Shown: positions 1 to 9,340 of the stretch, one piece after another
How the letters are laid out: each line of letters opens with the position of its first letter
Numbering within the stretch: the stretch's first letter is position 1
Origin: Paragorgia papillata
Lineage: Eukaryota; Cnidaria; Anthozoa; Scleralcyonacea; Coralliidae
Direction: 5' to 3'
DNA: 64,000 nt
NCBI GenBank assembly: GCA_035771165.1
Contig: JAWNZC010000285.1
Location: forward strand, 1,403,501 to 1,467,500
Made by a program: the position numbers and the translations under genes
Notes under the pieces: generated by a model
What the model was told of the DNA's origin: nothing
Databases searched by the model: none
Seen by the model: only the letters and a program-made list of their open reading frames with translations

Positions 1-139
1 TATTTTAAAGGTGTGGTAAAGGAACGGATGCATGGAAAAGGAACCTGCTGTGTGATGCACCAAATATCCTATGCATTCAACTCATGCGATTTCTATGGAA
101 AGCCATAGCTGTCTTAAGTGGTCAAACTTCATTTCATTC

Positions 140-650
140 GGTGCTTTTGTCATTATACGCGGTGCTTTCATCATTATACGCGGTGCTTTCAACATTATAC
201 GCGGTGCTTTCAACATTATACGCGGCGCTTTCAACATTATACGCGGTGCTTTCAACATTATACGCGGTGCTTTCAACATTATACGCGGTGCTTTCAACAT
301 TATACGCGGCGCTTTCAACATTATACGCGGTGCTTTCAACATTATACGCGGTGCTTTCAACATTATACGCGGTGCTTTCAACATTATACGCGGTGGTTTC
401 ATCATTATACGCGGTGCTTTCAACATTATACGCGGTGCTTCGAACATTATACGCGGTGCTTCGAACATTATACGCGGTGCTTCGAACATTATACGCGGTG
501 CTTCGAACATTATACGCGGTGCTTTCAAGTTTCAACATTATACGCGGTGCTTCGAACATTATACGCGGTGCTTCGAACATTATACGCGGTGCTTCGAACA
601 TTATACGCGGTGCTTCGAACATTATACGCGGTGCTTCGAACATTATACGC
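140..650 (+). repeat. 21-bp tandem satellite, about 24 copies
   Basis: The consensus unit is GGTGCTTTCAACATTATACGC, with TTTCAAC/TTCGAAC variants grouped in blocks: TTTCAAC mostly in the outer half, TTCGAAC in the inner half. One 9-bp irregular unit near 525-535 breaks the period. Because 21 is divisible by three and the unit has no stop in five frames, long spurious ORFs of heptad repeats appear on both strands. They should not be annotated as proteins. Confidence 0.95.
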
Positions 651-820
651 TTATATTCGGTGAGCCAGTATTTTTGGTCAGCGTTTTGTAAGGACTACCG
701 GATGTACTTCATGTTTTCAAATACATATCAAAGGTGTGAGCTCGTGTCATTTCCTACCTCGAAATTTGCAAGTTTAGCGTTCAGCGTTTTCTGGGCTTTA
801 GGCAGTGTTTTCTTTTTAAA

Positions 821-1138
821 ATGGAGCAAATACTACAATCGTTAGACATGGGAACTTTGCTTGGCCGTTTCCAAGCTCAAAGAATGGAACCGGCGACCGT
901 TGTAGCGACATCAGATCAAGAATTGGTTCGTCTCGGTGTGAGCACAATCGGAGAGCGTATTCGCCTACGTGATGCTTGTAAGAAGAAATTGGAGGAAAAT
1001 ACTCCTTCTACAAGCCAAACCGCTGCTGTTCGTCAGGAGCGTCTTTCCATTTTTAACCCACGAAGGCATAACAGCCGTAATCAAGCACGTGCGACAGCGA
1101 GAACCTCGAGTAGCGCGAGTAAGCAAGCGGTGAAATAA
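821..1138 (+). CDS. Small SAM-domain protein in the left foldback arm
   Basis: This 105-codon ORF starts with MEQILQSLDMGTLLGRFQ. Residues about 5-58 fit a sterile alpha motif: a five-helix pattern with the late LVRLGVSTIGERIRLRDAC segment, where 'LG(V/I)...G.R..L' is the SAM signature. The tail (60-105) is basic and Ser/Arg-rich, ending in a run of SSASKQ type. SAM domains mediate homo- or hetero-oligomerisation; the partner here is unknown. It lies directly downstream of the 21-bp array, so the array may serve as its promoter region. The right arm keeps only the first 71 codons. It could be a captured first exon rather than a complete gene. Confidence 0.6.
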   Translation: MEQILQSLDMGTLLGRFQAQRMEPATVVATSDQELVRLGVSTIGERIRLRDACKKKLEENTPSTSQTAAVRQERLSIFNPRRHNSRNQARATARTSSSASKQAVK

Positions 1139-2802
1139 GTAAATGACCATTGGAAACAGAATGGTGTGGGTCTGGTATTATAGACAGACTATAGACATTA
1201 TACTACTAACATTGTTAAACATGGGACATATATTATGCAGAAAATTCACTGCTTTTGCAAGTTTAGCTGAACATTTATTTACACTGTAAATTAAATGACT
1301 GTTTTGAATTTAACTATATAGTTGCAAGCAGTGGCTGTAATACAAATATAACAACTTACCAACCCAACGACTAGTGCATTTTGTGCTAATTAATGCTTAT
1401 TCATTGATTTTCATGTTTTGCATATTATCCAAGTTCAACAGTACCATAAAGGCTCATTTGGATTGGGGGGGAGGGGGGGGGGCATCATAAGTCAAGATTC
1501 CATAGACTTAGCAAAACTTTTTGTTGTCCAATCTTATTGTGCAAACTTGAGTAAGACTACAGTATGTCCCCCCACTTATGTGGAAATAAGCATAAATTAT
1601 CATAACATGCAGTAGTTGAGGGGTTGGTAAGATGCTCCACACAGCAACATGCATTAAATGAAACAAATTTCCATGTTGGGGGGGGGGGGGGGGGGGGTAA
1701 ATGCTTTCATAGAAAGGTGGTTCCATTAATTTACCACTCGGTTCAAGCTGATTTTCAATAATTCTTTCATTCAAACACTTTTATTCCTTCCCTAATCTAA
1801 ATTGTAAATAGTTTTATATTATTGTAATCATGTTAAGATTATTTGCTAATTTTAATAACATTAAATATTATGCCTTCTGATGATATCTAATGCTTTGATG
1901 TAATCTTCGATACCATGGTTTGATGAGGTCCAGGTTTCAGAATCAGCATTCAGTTCATTTAGGCAAGCTTCAGGCAGTGCAGATAGCAGAGTTTTGTAAA
2001 ATGTAAAATAAAAGTAAAAGTAAACCATAAGGTTCAGGTATTTAGATCCTGGTTGTGACCTACCATCCTTGGTGTATTGTGTTGGTGAGTAGTGGTGAAA
2101 AATGGTTAATAATTTGAGGTCTAAGGTGTTGGGGTGATAAATATGATTGAGATTACGGAGAAGGGTTGGGGTTGGGGTTAAGAGGGTTATGTTTAGGGTT
2201 GAGGTTAGGTTTTTAGGAGGTGGCTTTTAAGTTATGGGGGTGGGGGTTAGTATTATAATTTATTTTTATTTTTAAATTTAATTATAACTTTCATTTAATT
2301 TGTAAAATAAACTTGGGCTGATAAATGTGATTAAGGTCAGGGTTAGGTTTAGGGTTAGTGGGGTTTTATAAGTAGGGTGGGTGGGGTTAGGGTTGAGATT
2401 GTTAGGGTTGGGATTTGAAGGGTTGAGGTAGGGGTGGGTTAGGATTAGGGTTAGGTTTTATGAAGTGGATTTTAAGTTTTGAATTTTATGGGGGTGGGGG
2501 GTAGGGGGTGGGGGGGGGGGGTTAGTAATATAATTTATTTTGATTTTTGATTTTAATTATACTTGATTTTTAATTATAATTTATTTTAATTTGTAGAATA
2601 AATCCTTCTGGAGAAGTCAATTGTATTTTTGTTGTGGTAGGGGGTCCAAATATGGGAATCCACTGACTTGTGCTTCCTTGAGATTGGAGTACGTAGATCG
2701 ACGCTGATGTCTAGTAGAATTTGGCACCGGTGGCGACGAGGCGAGCTCCAATCACATGAGTTTATTGGGTGATTCGTATTAGGATTTGTGAGAGTTTGGG
2801 AA
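1139..2802. other. Non-coding centre of the foldback element
   Basis: No supportable ORF lies in this spacer between the inverted arms. It holds poly-G tracts at about 1465-1482, 1678-1697 and 2496-2521, AT-rich stretches, and the degenerate TTAGGG-like block listed separately. The ORFs that can be drawn through it are short and low-complexity. Confidence 0.6.
2150..2475 (+). repeat. Degenerate telomere-like TTAGGG/GGGTT stretch
   Basis: Words such as GGGTTAGGGTT, GTTAGGTTTAGGGTTAG and GGTTGGGGTTAAGAGGG recur irregularly in two blocks, about 2155-2235 and 2330-2460. They resemble decayed interstitial copies of the metazoan telomere repeat. They could equally be a G-rich minisatellite that converged on the same word. 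Confidence 0.5.
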
Positions 2803-2819
2803 AAAATGGAAAGACGCTC

Positions 2820-3035
2820 TTAACGAACAGCAGCGGTTTGGCTTGTAGAAGGAGTATTTTCCTCCAATTTCTTCTTACAAGCATCACGTAGGCGAATACG
2901 CTCTCCGATTGTGCTCACACCGAGACGAACCAATTCTTGATCTGATGCCGCTACAACGGTCGCCGGTTCCATTCTTTGAGCTTGGAAACGGCCAAGCAAA
3001 GTTCCCATGTCTAACGATTGTAGTATTTGCTCCAT
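2820..3035 (-). pseudogene. Truncated inverted copy of the SAM ORF
   Basis: This 71-codon ORF is near-identical to the first 71 codons of the left-arm SAM ORF (one visible change, VVAAS for VVATS). It hits TAA where the left copy continues with QERLSIF: the left arm reads CGTCAGGAGCG and the right arm CGTTAAGAGCG. The SAM core survives but the basic tail is lost. Confidence 0.7.
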
Positions 3036-3204
3036 TTTAAAAAGAAAACACTGCCTAAAGCCCAGAAAACGCTGAACGCTAAACTTGCAAATTTCGAGGT
3101 AGGAAATGACACGAGCTCACACCTTTGATATGTATTTGAAAACATGAAGTACATCCGGTAGTCCTTACAAAACGCTGACCAAAAATACTGGCTCACTGAA
3201 TATA

Positions 3205-3590
3205 ATCGTATAATGTTCGAAGCACCGCGTATAATGTTCGAAGCACCGCGTATAATGTTCGAAGCACCGCGTATAATGTTGAAAGCACCGCGTATAATGT
3301 TGAAAGCAACGGGTATAATGTTCGAAGCACCGCGTATAATGTTGGAAGCACCGCGTATAATGATGAAAGCACCGCGTATAATGTTGGAAGCACCGCGTAT
3401 AATGTTGAAAGCACCGCGTATAATGTTGAAAGCACCGCGTATAATGATGAAACCACCGCGTATAATGATGAAACCACCGCGTATAATGATGAAAGCACCG
3501 CGTATAATGTTGAAAGCACCGCGTATAATGTTGAAAGCACCGCGTATAATGTTGAAAGCACCGCGTATAATGACAAAAGCACCGAATGAA
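3205..3590 (-). repeat. 21-bp tandem satellite in the right arm
   Basis: About 18 copies of the same 21-bp unit as the left arm, in inverted orientation (plus strand AAAGCACCGCGTATAATGTTG and variants). The blocks are more mixed than in the left arm, with GATGAAA, GTTGGAA and GTTCGAA variants and one ACGGG unit near 3307. The arms have therefore diverged or shuffled units since they were paired. Confidence 0.9.
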
Positions 3591-3616
3591 ATGAAGTTTG
3601 ACCACTTAAGACAGCT

Positions 3617-5470
3617 ATGGCTTTCCATAGATTTGACAGAAAAGGTCAAAAAATCAATCAAAAAATAGATTACCCAACAGAAGTTAGAATTCCTGAATTT
3701 TTCTCAGATACATGTACAGGTAATGACCAGCAAACCACAAGAGCAAATATTGAATATCATCTGTGTTCAGTCATTGTCCACGAAGGAAATCACATTACAT
3801 CTGGGCATTACATTTGCTACATTAAGAGAAATGGGAAATGGTTCTATGCAAGCGATGCTGTTGTCAAAGAGTCATCACCAATGGTAGCCACCAGCCAGAA
3901 TGCATACATGCTTTTCTATGAAAGAAAAGTCGATCAAGAAACCTTGAAAGGAAACCCTCGCTTGAACACCCCGACAACTCCATTAAAAGCAACCAGCAGA
4001 GTTTTTAGCACCTCAACATCGTGTACAGAAGCAGTCCCTAACATCCTTAACAATGCCTCAAAATCTTTGGCTCCTGAAGCAGTAGCCCTTACAAATGATA
4101 CAAGCACCACTGGAACTATTAACAGTATATCAGGTTCTCCAACTTCTATGACAACAAATCCTCCTATAGTTAACCCACAAAGAACTACAACACCTACAGT
4201 TAGTCGCAGTAACTCATCAGGCTCTTTCATTCCTGCAAGACCAACTCCAAGAATTAATACCTCATCTGTCTCATCAGCCTTCTCAACTCCTGCAAAACTA
4301 GCTCCAAAAGTCAATAGCTGTGATGCATCAGGCTTCTCCATTCCTGCAACTGCAAGACCAACTCACAAAATAAATAGTTCTCCCACGCATTCTCACACAC
4401 CACCCTTCTCAAGTTCTAACTCACAGAGCTCGTCAGTTTCGGTACAACCAGCTCCCAAAGTCAATATCTCTTGTAGCTCACCATGCTCACCAGTTCCTGC
4501 AAAACCAGGTTCCAAAATCAATAGCACTACAAAACCAGCTGGTTCCAAAGTCAATAGCACTACAAAACCAGCTGGTTCCAAAGTCAATAGCACTACAAAA
4601 CCAGCTGGTTCCAAAGTCAATAGCACTACAAAACCAGCTGGTTCCAAAATCAATAGCACTACAAAACCAGCTGGTTCCAAAGTCAATAGCACTGCAAAAC
4701 CAAATTTCAAAGTCAATAGCACTGCAAAACCAGCTGGTTCCAAAGTCAATATTCCTACCTCATCAGGCTTTTCAGCTCCTACTAAACCAGCTCCCAGATT
4801 TAAAAACTGTAACACATCCACTTCCTCAATTCCTGTACCAAGTTCTAGTAAATATACTAACCTGTCAAGTTCCTCGACTCCTGTAAGACCACCTTCTAGA
4901 GATGATGCTTGTGATACATCAAGCTCTTTGACACCTGCAACAACAAGTCCTAGTACAGTTACCAGTACCAATACATCAAACTCTTCATTTCCATCAACTA
5001 ATAAAACTCTTTCCTCAGGAAACAGCAGTATACATTTTAAGGCAACTCCTTCTGACTACTATGTATTGCCTAGTTATGAAAGCTTCTCTCCAGGCTTGCA
5101 CAAAACACAAAGAAGTGAGAATAATGCATGTAATTTTCCAACCAGATACATATCCCTAACACAAGAACAAAAACAAGAAGCACAAGACACTGCACTAGCT
5201 GGTGTACAGATTCAGGGAAATGCAAGAGTTTTGGGATGGGACCCAACTGACGTCACACGCCTTCTACCTGCAGCACACAAGATTTCTGATTCTCTACTGT
5301 CCAATTTCTTAATTAACAAACTTTTCCTGATGATTGAAGAACAGGCACAACAAAATGGTAAATCAGTCCACACATGCAACATGGAAGTTCATCAACACAT
5401 GGCTAAACCTTCCGTCGAAACTTTCTTAAAATGCAAGTATGATCAGATCTACCCTGATATTTTAAAGTGA
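3617..5470 (+). CDS. MULE ORF part 1: USP C-terminal half, Ser/Thr/Pro linker, Ulp1 N-terminal part
   Basis: Residues about 1-105 match the C-terminal half of a USP deubiquitinase (peptidase C19): HRFDRKGQKINQKIDYP, then the catalytic His box SGHYICYIKRNGKWFYASD and a closing AYMLFYER. The Cys box half is missing, so the fragment cannot be a complete C19 enzyme. Residues about 110-490 are Ser/Thr/Pro/Asn-rich with an 11-residue repeat. Residues about 520-617 read into an Ulp1/SENP (C48) fold that ends at TGA (5468-5470); the C48 match resumes immediately in the +1 frame. Upstream, the frame runs out of the foldback arm, where the USP match begins abruptly, so the true start may be lost. The product probably belongs to the transposase downstream. 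Confidence 0.75.
   Translation: MAFHRFDRKGQKINQKIDYPTEVRIPEFFSDTCTGNDQQTTRANIEYHLCSVIVHEGNHITSGHYICYIKRNGKWFYASDAVVKESSPMVATSQNAYMLFYERKVDQETLKGNPRLNTPTTPLKATSRVFSTSTSCTEAVPNILNNASKSLAPEAVALTNDTSTTGTINSISGSPTSMTTNPPIVNPQRTTTPTVSRSNSSGSFIPARPTPRINTSSVSSAFSTPAKLAPKVNSCDASGFSIPATARPTHKINSSPTHSHTPPFSSSNSQSSSVSVQPAPKVNISCSSPCSPVPAKPGSKINSTTKPAGSKVNSTTKPAGSKVNSTTKPAGSKVNSTTKPAGSKINSTTKPAGSKVNSTAKPNFKVNSTAKPAGSKVNIPTSSGFSAPTKPAPRFKNCNTSTSSIPVPSSSKYTNLSSSSTPVRPPSRDDACDTSSSLTPATTSPSTVTSTNTSNSSFPSTNKTLSSGNSSIHFKATPSDYYVLPSYESFSPGLHKTQRSENNACNFPTRYISLTQEQKQEAQDTALAGVQIQGNARVLGWDPTDVTRLLPAAHKISDSLLSNFLINKLFLMIEEQAQQNGKSVHTCNMEVHQHMAKPSVETFLKCKYDQIYPDILK
4506..4755 (+). repeat. In-frame 33-bp minisatellite in the linker
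   Basis: About seven copies of a 33-bp unit encode the 11-residue repeat GSKVNSTTKPA, with one shortened NFKVNSTAKP unit. The repeat keeps frame and lies in the low-complexity spacer between the USP and Ulp1 segments. Expansion by slippage or unequal exchange is the simplest origin. Confidence 0.9.
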
Positions 5471-8024
5471 CATTATACTATGTCCTATTCTCCATGGGGA
5501 TCATTGGTGCTTACTGGCAATTTTCCTAAAAGTGAAGAGAATGGTTTACTTGGACTCTCTTTTTCAAGGAGTTGGAGCTGCAAAGTCATTTGAAAGTTTA
5601 GGCAATTTTATTGAATGTGCCACTAAAGTTCAAGGAAAAGCCTACTGCAAAGAGGAATGGGAATTCTATGTCATACCAGCATCTGATATACCACAGCAAT
5701 ATAATTCAGTTGACTGCGGTGTGTTTGTTGTGAAATGGGCACAACATATTTCTGAAGGACGGGCAATTGACTTTGACCAAGACAACATTGACGATTTCTG
5801 TTACTCTTTGATCTTGGACATAGCAAGAAACAAACTTTCACATTTGACTATACCATCCACAGAGGTCAACACTTTGCATGATGATAGACAACAGAGGCAC
5901 TGTAATTCTGAGAATTCTGCACCAACACCAGATGTAACAATGACTCAAAATAAGACATCAAGCTTTGAAGACCACAGCTACACAAGTTTTGGGCAAACAC
6001 ATGTATTTGAGGAGGCAACTGAGAACGTATTACCCCAGACTGTGCAGAATATACTTCCTTCCTCATTCTTATACAAATGCCTAGAATATGAAGAACTTCC
6101 AAATTCAAACACCAATGGTGCCCCTTCAAATACATGTGACTTCAGAGTGAAATTCAATATCAGAGACATATCAACACAGAAAGAATTTGAAAGATGGATT
6201 TCTAACTTTGCAGCTTCTTCAAATGTTAAGTACAATATCCAGGGCGGGTATAAGAGGAAAGGGGTCAAAGTAACATTTGCTCAATGGTACATTTGCCAGT
6301 GTAAACGAAAAAAGTTGAGCAAAAAACAACAAACAGCTAAAGAGGAAGCCATGAAACGTAAACACAAGCGCCATGGTACCCATGCTTCAAATACCGGTAT
6401 AGAAAATTCAGAGAAAATCCATCTGTTATCCAATCTTCGTGACAAGAAAACTGACTGTCCCAGTAAAATGTCAGTAAAAATTCACACAACACAATGGCTG
6501 GATGATCTCTGTGAAGTGGAATTGTGGTGGAATCACAACCATAGTGTTGACTGTCACCATCTTACTACATTTAGCCCAATCTTACCTGCCACAAAGCATA
6601 AATTCCATAATTACTTTGAACAAGGCATGTCTGCTTCAGAGGCATTTCATTACCACGAGACCCTACTTATGAAAGACCCAGTTACCATCTTGCTTTTGGC
6701 TGACCGAAAGTACTGCCCATCTTTGCGCGATGTCAACAATCTCTATGAGAAATGGAGGATAGTAACAAAAGGGCCATCAAATGGAGATGCAATGTTTGAG
6801 CACCTTGAAGAGTTCATAAACAATTACAACAAAGCCAATAAACATCTAGGTGGAAAGTGTTTTCTGCAGCGAAATCATAAGGACAACTCAAAAACAGAGC
6901 CACTAATCATCTCTATATGTACCCCCATGATGGCCCGAGTGCATAAATTAAAGCAAGCTGGAGAAATGTCTTTCATGGATGCATCTGGAAGCCTAGATCG
7001 CCATAATAATCCAGTTTATTTTATGTGCACTCACCATCCTTCTGGTGCACTGCCATTAGCAGTGTGGGTAACTTCCAGCCAGTCAGAATCTGTGTTGAAA
7101 AGTTGTTTAAGGAATGTTATCTCAGTGCTACCCAAACATGCATTTGGAGAAAAAGGAGCAGAAAGAGGTCCATCAATATTCCTTACTGATGATGACATTG
7201 CACAGAGAAATGCTCTAAATGCCATTTGGCCTTCATCTGTTCTTCTTCTATGCATATTTCATTTTCTGCAGGCTACCTGGCGATGGCTTTTGGACAGTAA
7301 TAATTCCATCAATAAAGATGATCGGCAGCACTTAATGTCCATAATGCAAGAATTAGTGTTTGCAGATAATGCAGAAGAATTTGAAGATAAGGAAAGTCAA
7401 CTAAGCTCAGATAGTGTTGTCATGAAGTATAAAAACTTCCATCAATATGTGAAACGGGCATTAGAAAGAAAAGTGGAATGGGCACTGTGTTTCCGAAAGG
7501 GACTTTTAACAAGAGGAAATAACACAGACAACTTTACAGAGTCAATGATTTTTGTGTTTAAGTGTGTTATTCTTAAGCGAGTCAGAGCTTACAATCTAGT
7601 AGAACTCTTGAAATTCATCACAGAAGACCTTGAAATGTATTTCAAAAGAAAATTATTATCCTTGGCATTCGGTAAACCCCAAAATCTGCATGTTACCGCC
7701 CGATGCTTTGGGAGAAGTGCTAGCACAGTGCCTCTTGACCGCATAATAAGGGACAGCACAAATCCTTTTAAATTCAGTGTACCAAGTAGAAAACAAAGCA
7801 ACATCGTATACCAAGTTGACTGCAGTTTAGGGATTTGTAACTGTCCTCATGGACAGAATGGCACTGCATGTGCACATCAAGCTGCTGTTGCTGTTAAGTA
7901 TGGAGGTAACAATCTTAACTTTATCCCCCAATCTCCACAAGAACGATATAACCTTGCTGTTCTAGCAATAGGGAATAATCCTCAACTAAACATTTCAAAG
8001 TTCACCCAGTTGCATGAAAAATAA
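5466..8024 (+). CDS. MULE ORF part 2: Ulp1 catalytic part, MULE transposase core, SWIM zinc finger
   Basis: The open frame begins at 5466, after a TAA. The first supportable residues include the C48 His box GDHWCLLAIF and the strand MVYLDSLFQ, followed by the nucleophile segment YNSVDCGVFVVKW. A MULE-type DDE transposase follows: SFMDASGSLD (first Asp, about 6980), FLTDDDIAQRNAL (second Asp, about 7190) and NNTDNFTESM (likely Glu, about 7535). A SWIM finger near 7830-7875 reads CNCPHGQNGTACAHQ. The transposase would act in the nucleus by cut-and-paste. An ATG-less 5' end and the preceding TGA show that it continues the upstream ORF by a +1 shift. It ends at TAA in frame 0 while homology runs on in the next frame. 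Confidence 0.85.
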   Translation, partial: SDIILCPILHGDHWCLLAIFLKVKRMVYLDSLFQGVGAAKSFESLGNFIECATKVQGKAYCKEEWEFYVIPASDIPQQYNSVDCGVFVVKWAQHISEGRAIDFDQDNIDDFCYSLILDIARNKLSHLTIPSTEVNTLHDDRQQRHCNSENSAPTPDVTMTQNKTSSFEDHSYTSFGQTHVFEEATENVLPQTVQNILPSSFLYKCLEYEELPNSNTNGAPSNTCDFRVKFNIRDISTQKEFERWISNFAASSNVKYNIQGGYKRKGVKVTFAQWYICQCKRKKLSKKQQTAKEEAMKRKHKRHGTHASNTGIENSEKIHLLSNLRDKKTDCPSKMSVKIHTTQWLDDLCEVELWWNHNHSVDCHHLTTFSPILPATKHKFHNYFEQGMSASEAFHYHETLLMKDPVTILLLADRKYCPSLRDVNNLYEKWRIVTKGPSNGDAMFEHLEEFINNYNKANKHLGGKCFLQRNHKDNSKTEPLIISICTPMMARVHKLKQAGEMSFMDASGSLDRHNNPVYFMCTHHPSGALPLAVWVTSSQSESVLKSCLRNVISVLPKHAFGEKGAERGPSIFLTDDDIAQRNALNAIWPSSVLLLCIFHFLQATWRWLLDSNNSINKDDRQHLMSIMQELVFADNAEEFEDKESQLSSDSVVMKYKNFHQYVKRALERKVEWALCFRKGLLTRGNNTDNFTESMIFVFKCVILKRVRAYNLVELLKFITEDLEMYFKRKLLSLAFGKPQNLHVTARCFGRSASTVPLDRIIRDSTNPFKFSVPSRKQSNIVYQVDCSLGICNCPHGQNGTACAHQAAVAVKYGGNNLNFIPQSPQERYNLAVLAIGNNPQLNISKFTQLHEK

Positions 8025-8637
8025 TTCACAGATGAGTCTCCAACAAAATAGTGAATCTACAGATGTGAGTGCAATCCCAATTGAAGAAAATGACCATATC
8101 GACATTAGTGAAGGTGACCAGCTGGAAGATAACTGTTCTGACATGTTGCCAGGACCACATAAGAGTACAGAGGATGTCTCAATCACTGATATCCTCAAAC
8201 TACACCATGAGGTTTCAGCAGACATTGAGTTGAAACTAAGAACTGAAGACAACAACTTTAGGAATTGTTACTACAAGTACCTAAAAACCTACAGAAAGAT
8301 AGTTGCACAATGCCGAGGTCAGTCACCTGTGGCATCACTTGCAAGTGCATATGTGCACTTTGGAAAGCAGCAAAATGGAAACCTCTTGCCAGTTTTACAC
8401 AACGGTTCAAGAATACATGTTCAGCCAACATCAATTTCTCGAAGAAAGTCTGGCATAAAATCATCCTGTGCACAACCATCAGGACCAAAATCAAATTTAA
8501 AAAGTGGAGAAAAAAGAAAGGGGGCCCCAGCTGAGAGAGGAGATATGAAGATCAGGAAGTTAAGCAAAAAGAAAAGACCACATAATTTAAGTACGAACAT
8601 TAAGAATAATTTGGCAAATGCAGGACCAAAGCGATAA
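8014..8637 (+). CDS. MULE ORF part 3: C-terminal tail of the transposase
   Basis: This 207-codon frame overlaps the end of the preceding ORF by 11 bp. It has an acidic start, a helical segment around DIELKLRTEDNNFRNCYYKY, then VQPTSISRRKSGIKSS and a Lys/Arg-rich end with KRKGAPAERG and KKKRPHN, plausible nuclear localisation signals. The VQPT..SRRK segment is what I expect just after the SWIM finger in animal MULE transposases, so I read it as the C-terminus displaced by a second +1 shift. No promoter or independent start is evident. It could be a separate small protein, but that is less likely. Confidence 0.65.
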   Translation: MKNNSQMSLQQNSESTDVSAIPIEENDHIDISEGDQLEDNCSDMLPGPHKSTEDVSITDILKLHHEVSADIELKLRTEDNNFRNCYYKYLKTYRKIVAQCRGQSPVASLASAYVHFGKQQNGNLLPVLHNGSRIHVQPTSISRRKSGIKSSCAQPSGPKSNLKSGEKRKGAPAERGDMKIRKLSKKKRPHNLSTNIKNNLANAGPKR

Positions 8638-9006
8638 TTCATAATTACCATTATTACAGTACAGGAGTGTACATTATACAGTCTACATGTATGTATATAT
8701 ACCGTATTTCCTTGAATAAGCACCCATGCTCTAATAAGTACCCCCCTCGATTAAGTGCCCTCCCTCAAATAAGCGACCACACTTTCAAGCGATCATCAGG
8801 CAACTGTGATGAGTTGTTATATATATATATATTTATACAATACCCTCGTTGCTATGCGTGTTTTCATTGGTTGTTGCCCATGATCTATTAGAGGACAGAC
8901 GCATGGTCACGTCAGATCACGTCAGCTGACTTGTTTTTTTCTTTCTTCATGCCCCAAAACCCGACAGGGTTTTTTAAAAAACCTTTTAAGTTTTTGTATT
9001 GTATAA
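8638..9006. other. Non-coding, with an AATAAG/CCCC-type dispersed repeat
   Basis: The segment 8705-8800 has the rhythm CTTGAATAAGCACCC, CTAATAAGTACCC, GATTAAGTGCCC, CAAATAAGCGACC. I recognise it as a dispersed-element terminus rather than a gene. A short (TA)n tract lies at 8820-8832. No ORF is supported. Confidence 0.4.
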
Positions 9007-9196
9007 AACAAATAGATACCATTTTTTTGTTGTCTGTTCAGTTATAGATGCACAGAAGACGTCACAACGTGGTAAGAACATCAGTGACCCACTCGACTGC
9101 GTCTCGTGGGCCACTTTTTTGTTCTTACCACGTTGTGACGTCATCTGTGCATCTATAACTGAACAGACAACGGCAAAATGGAATCTATTTGTTAAA
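9007..9196. mobile_element. Palindromic (foldback) MITE
   Basis: Two arms of about 75 bp pair almost perfectly: GTTCAGTTATAGATGCACAG at 9038 is inverted at about 9146-9165, and ACGTGGTAAGAAC at 9068 is inverted at 9121-9133. The loop, about 9081-9120, contains CGACTGCGTCTCGTGGGCC. AAACAAATAGATACCATTTT marks the outer arm. The sequence would fold into one long hairpin. Confidence 0.75.
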
Positions 9197-9287
9197 TATA
9201 CTGTATATACATATATACTATAAGTGGGCTTACCTGGATGGTCGCTACTGTCAGTTTCACGCTGGGCGATCTTCAGGCGGCTCTGTT

Positions 9288-9335
<48 letters not shown>
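9288..9335. repeat. (TA)n microsatellite
   Basis: An uninterrupted TA run abuts the first 277-bp satellite unit. Other units of the same satellite are also preceded by TA runs (about 10253-10275 and 10692-10712), so the TA tract seems to be part of the family's structure. Confidence 0.95.

Positions 9336-9340
<5 letters not shown>

Larger units (their letters stand above)
97..3630. mobile_element. Foldback element with long inverted arms carrying a 21-bp satellite and a SAM ORF
   Basis: The left arm (about 97-1055) reappears inverted at about 2803-3630. Both outer ends share CTATGGAAAGCCATAGC and both inner ends share the stretch around GAGCGTCTTTCCATTTTT. Each arm runs, from outside in, through a 60-bp end, a 21-bp tandem array, a 150-bp spacer and a SAM-domain ORF. 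Long inverted arms built of tandem repeats are typical of Foldback elements, which belong to the MULE superfamily; placing this one there is inference. I found no convincing target-site duplication. The right outer end abuts the USP/Ulp1/MULE reading frame, so the element could instead be an internally rearranged terminus of that MULE. Confidence 0.7.

Noticed and set aside
71..845. Long ORFs in five frames over the 21-bp arrays (also 3011-3668)
   Set aside because: A stop-free 21-bp unit opens every frame by arithmetic. The heptad peptides have no other support and occur on both strands.
97..3630. A 9-bp target duplication at the foldback element ends
   Set aside because: Left flank TGCGATTT and right flank ATTTGACAG do not match in any alignment I tried.
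3934..4971. Minus-strand ORFs rich in LEPAGFVVLL
   Set aside because: Antisense of the in-frame minisatellite and Ser/Thr/Pro linker of the MULE ORF.
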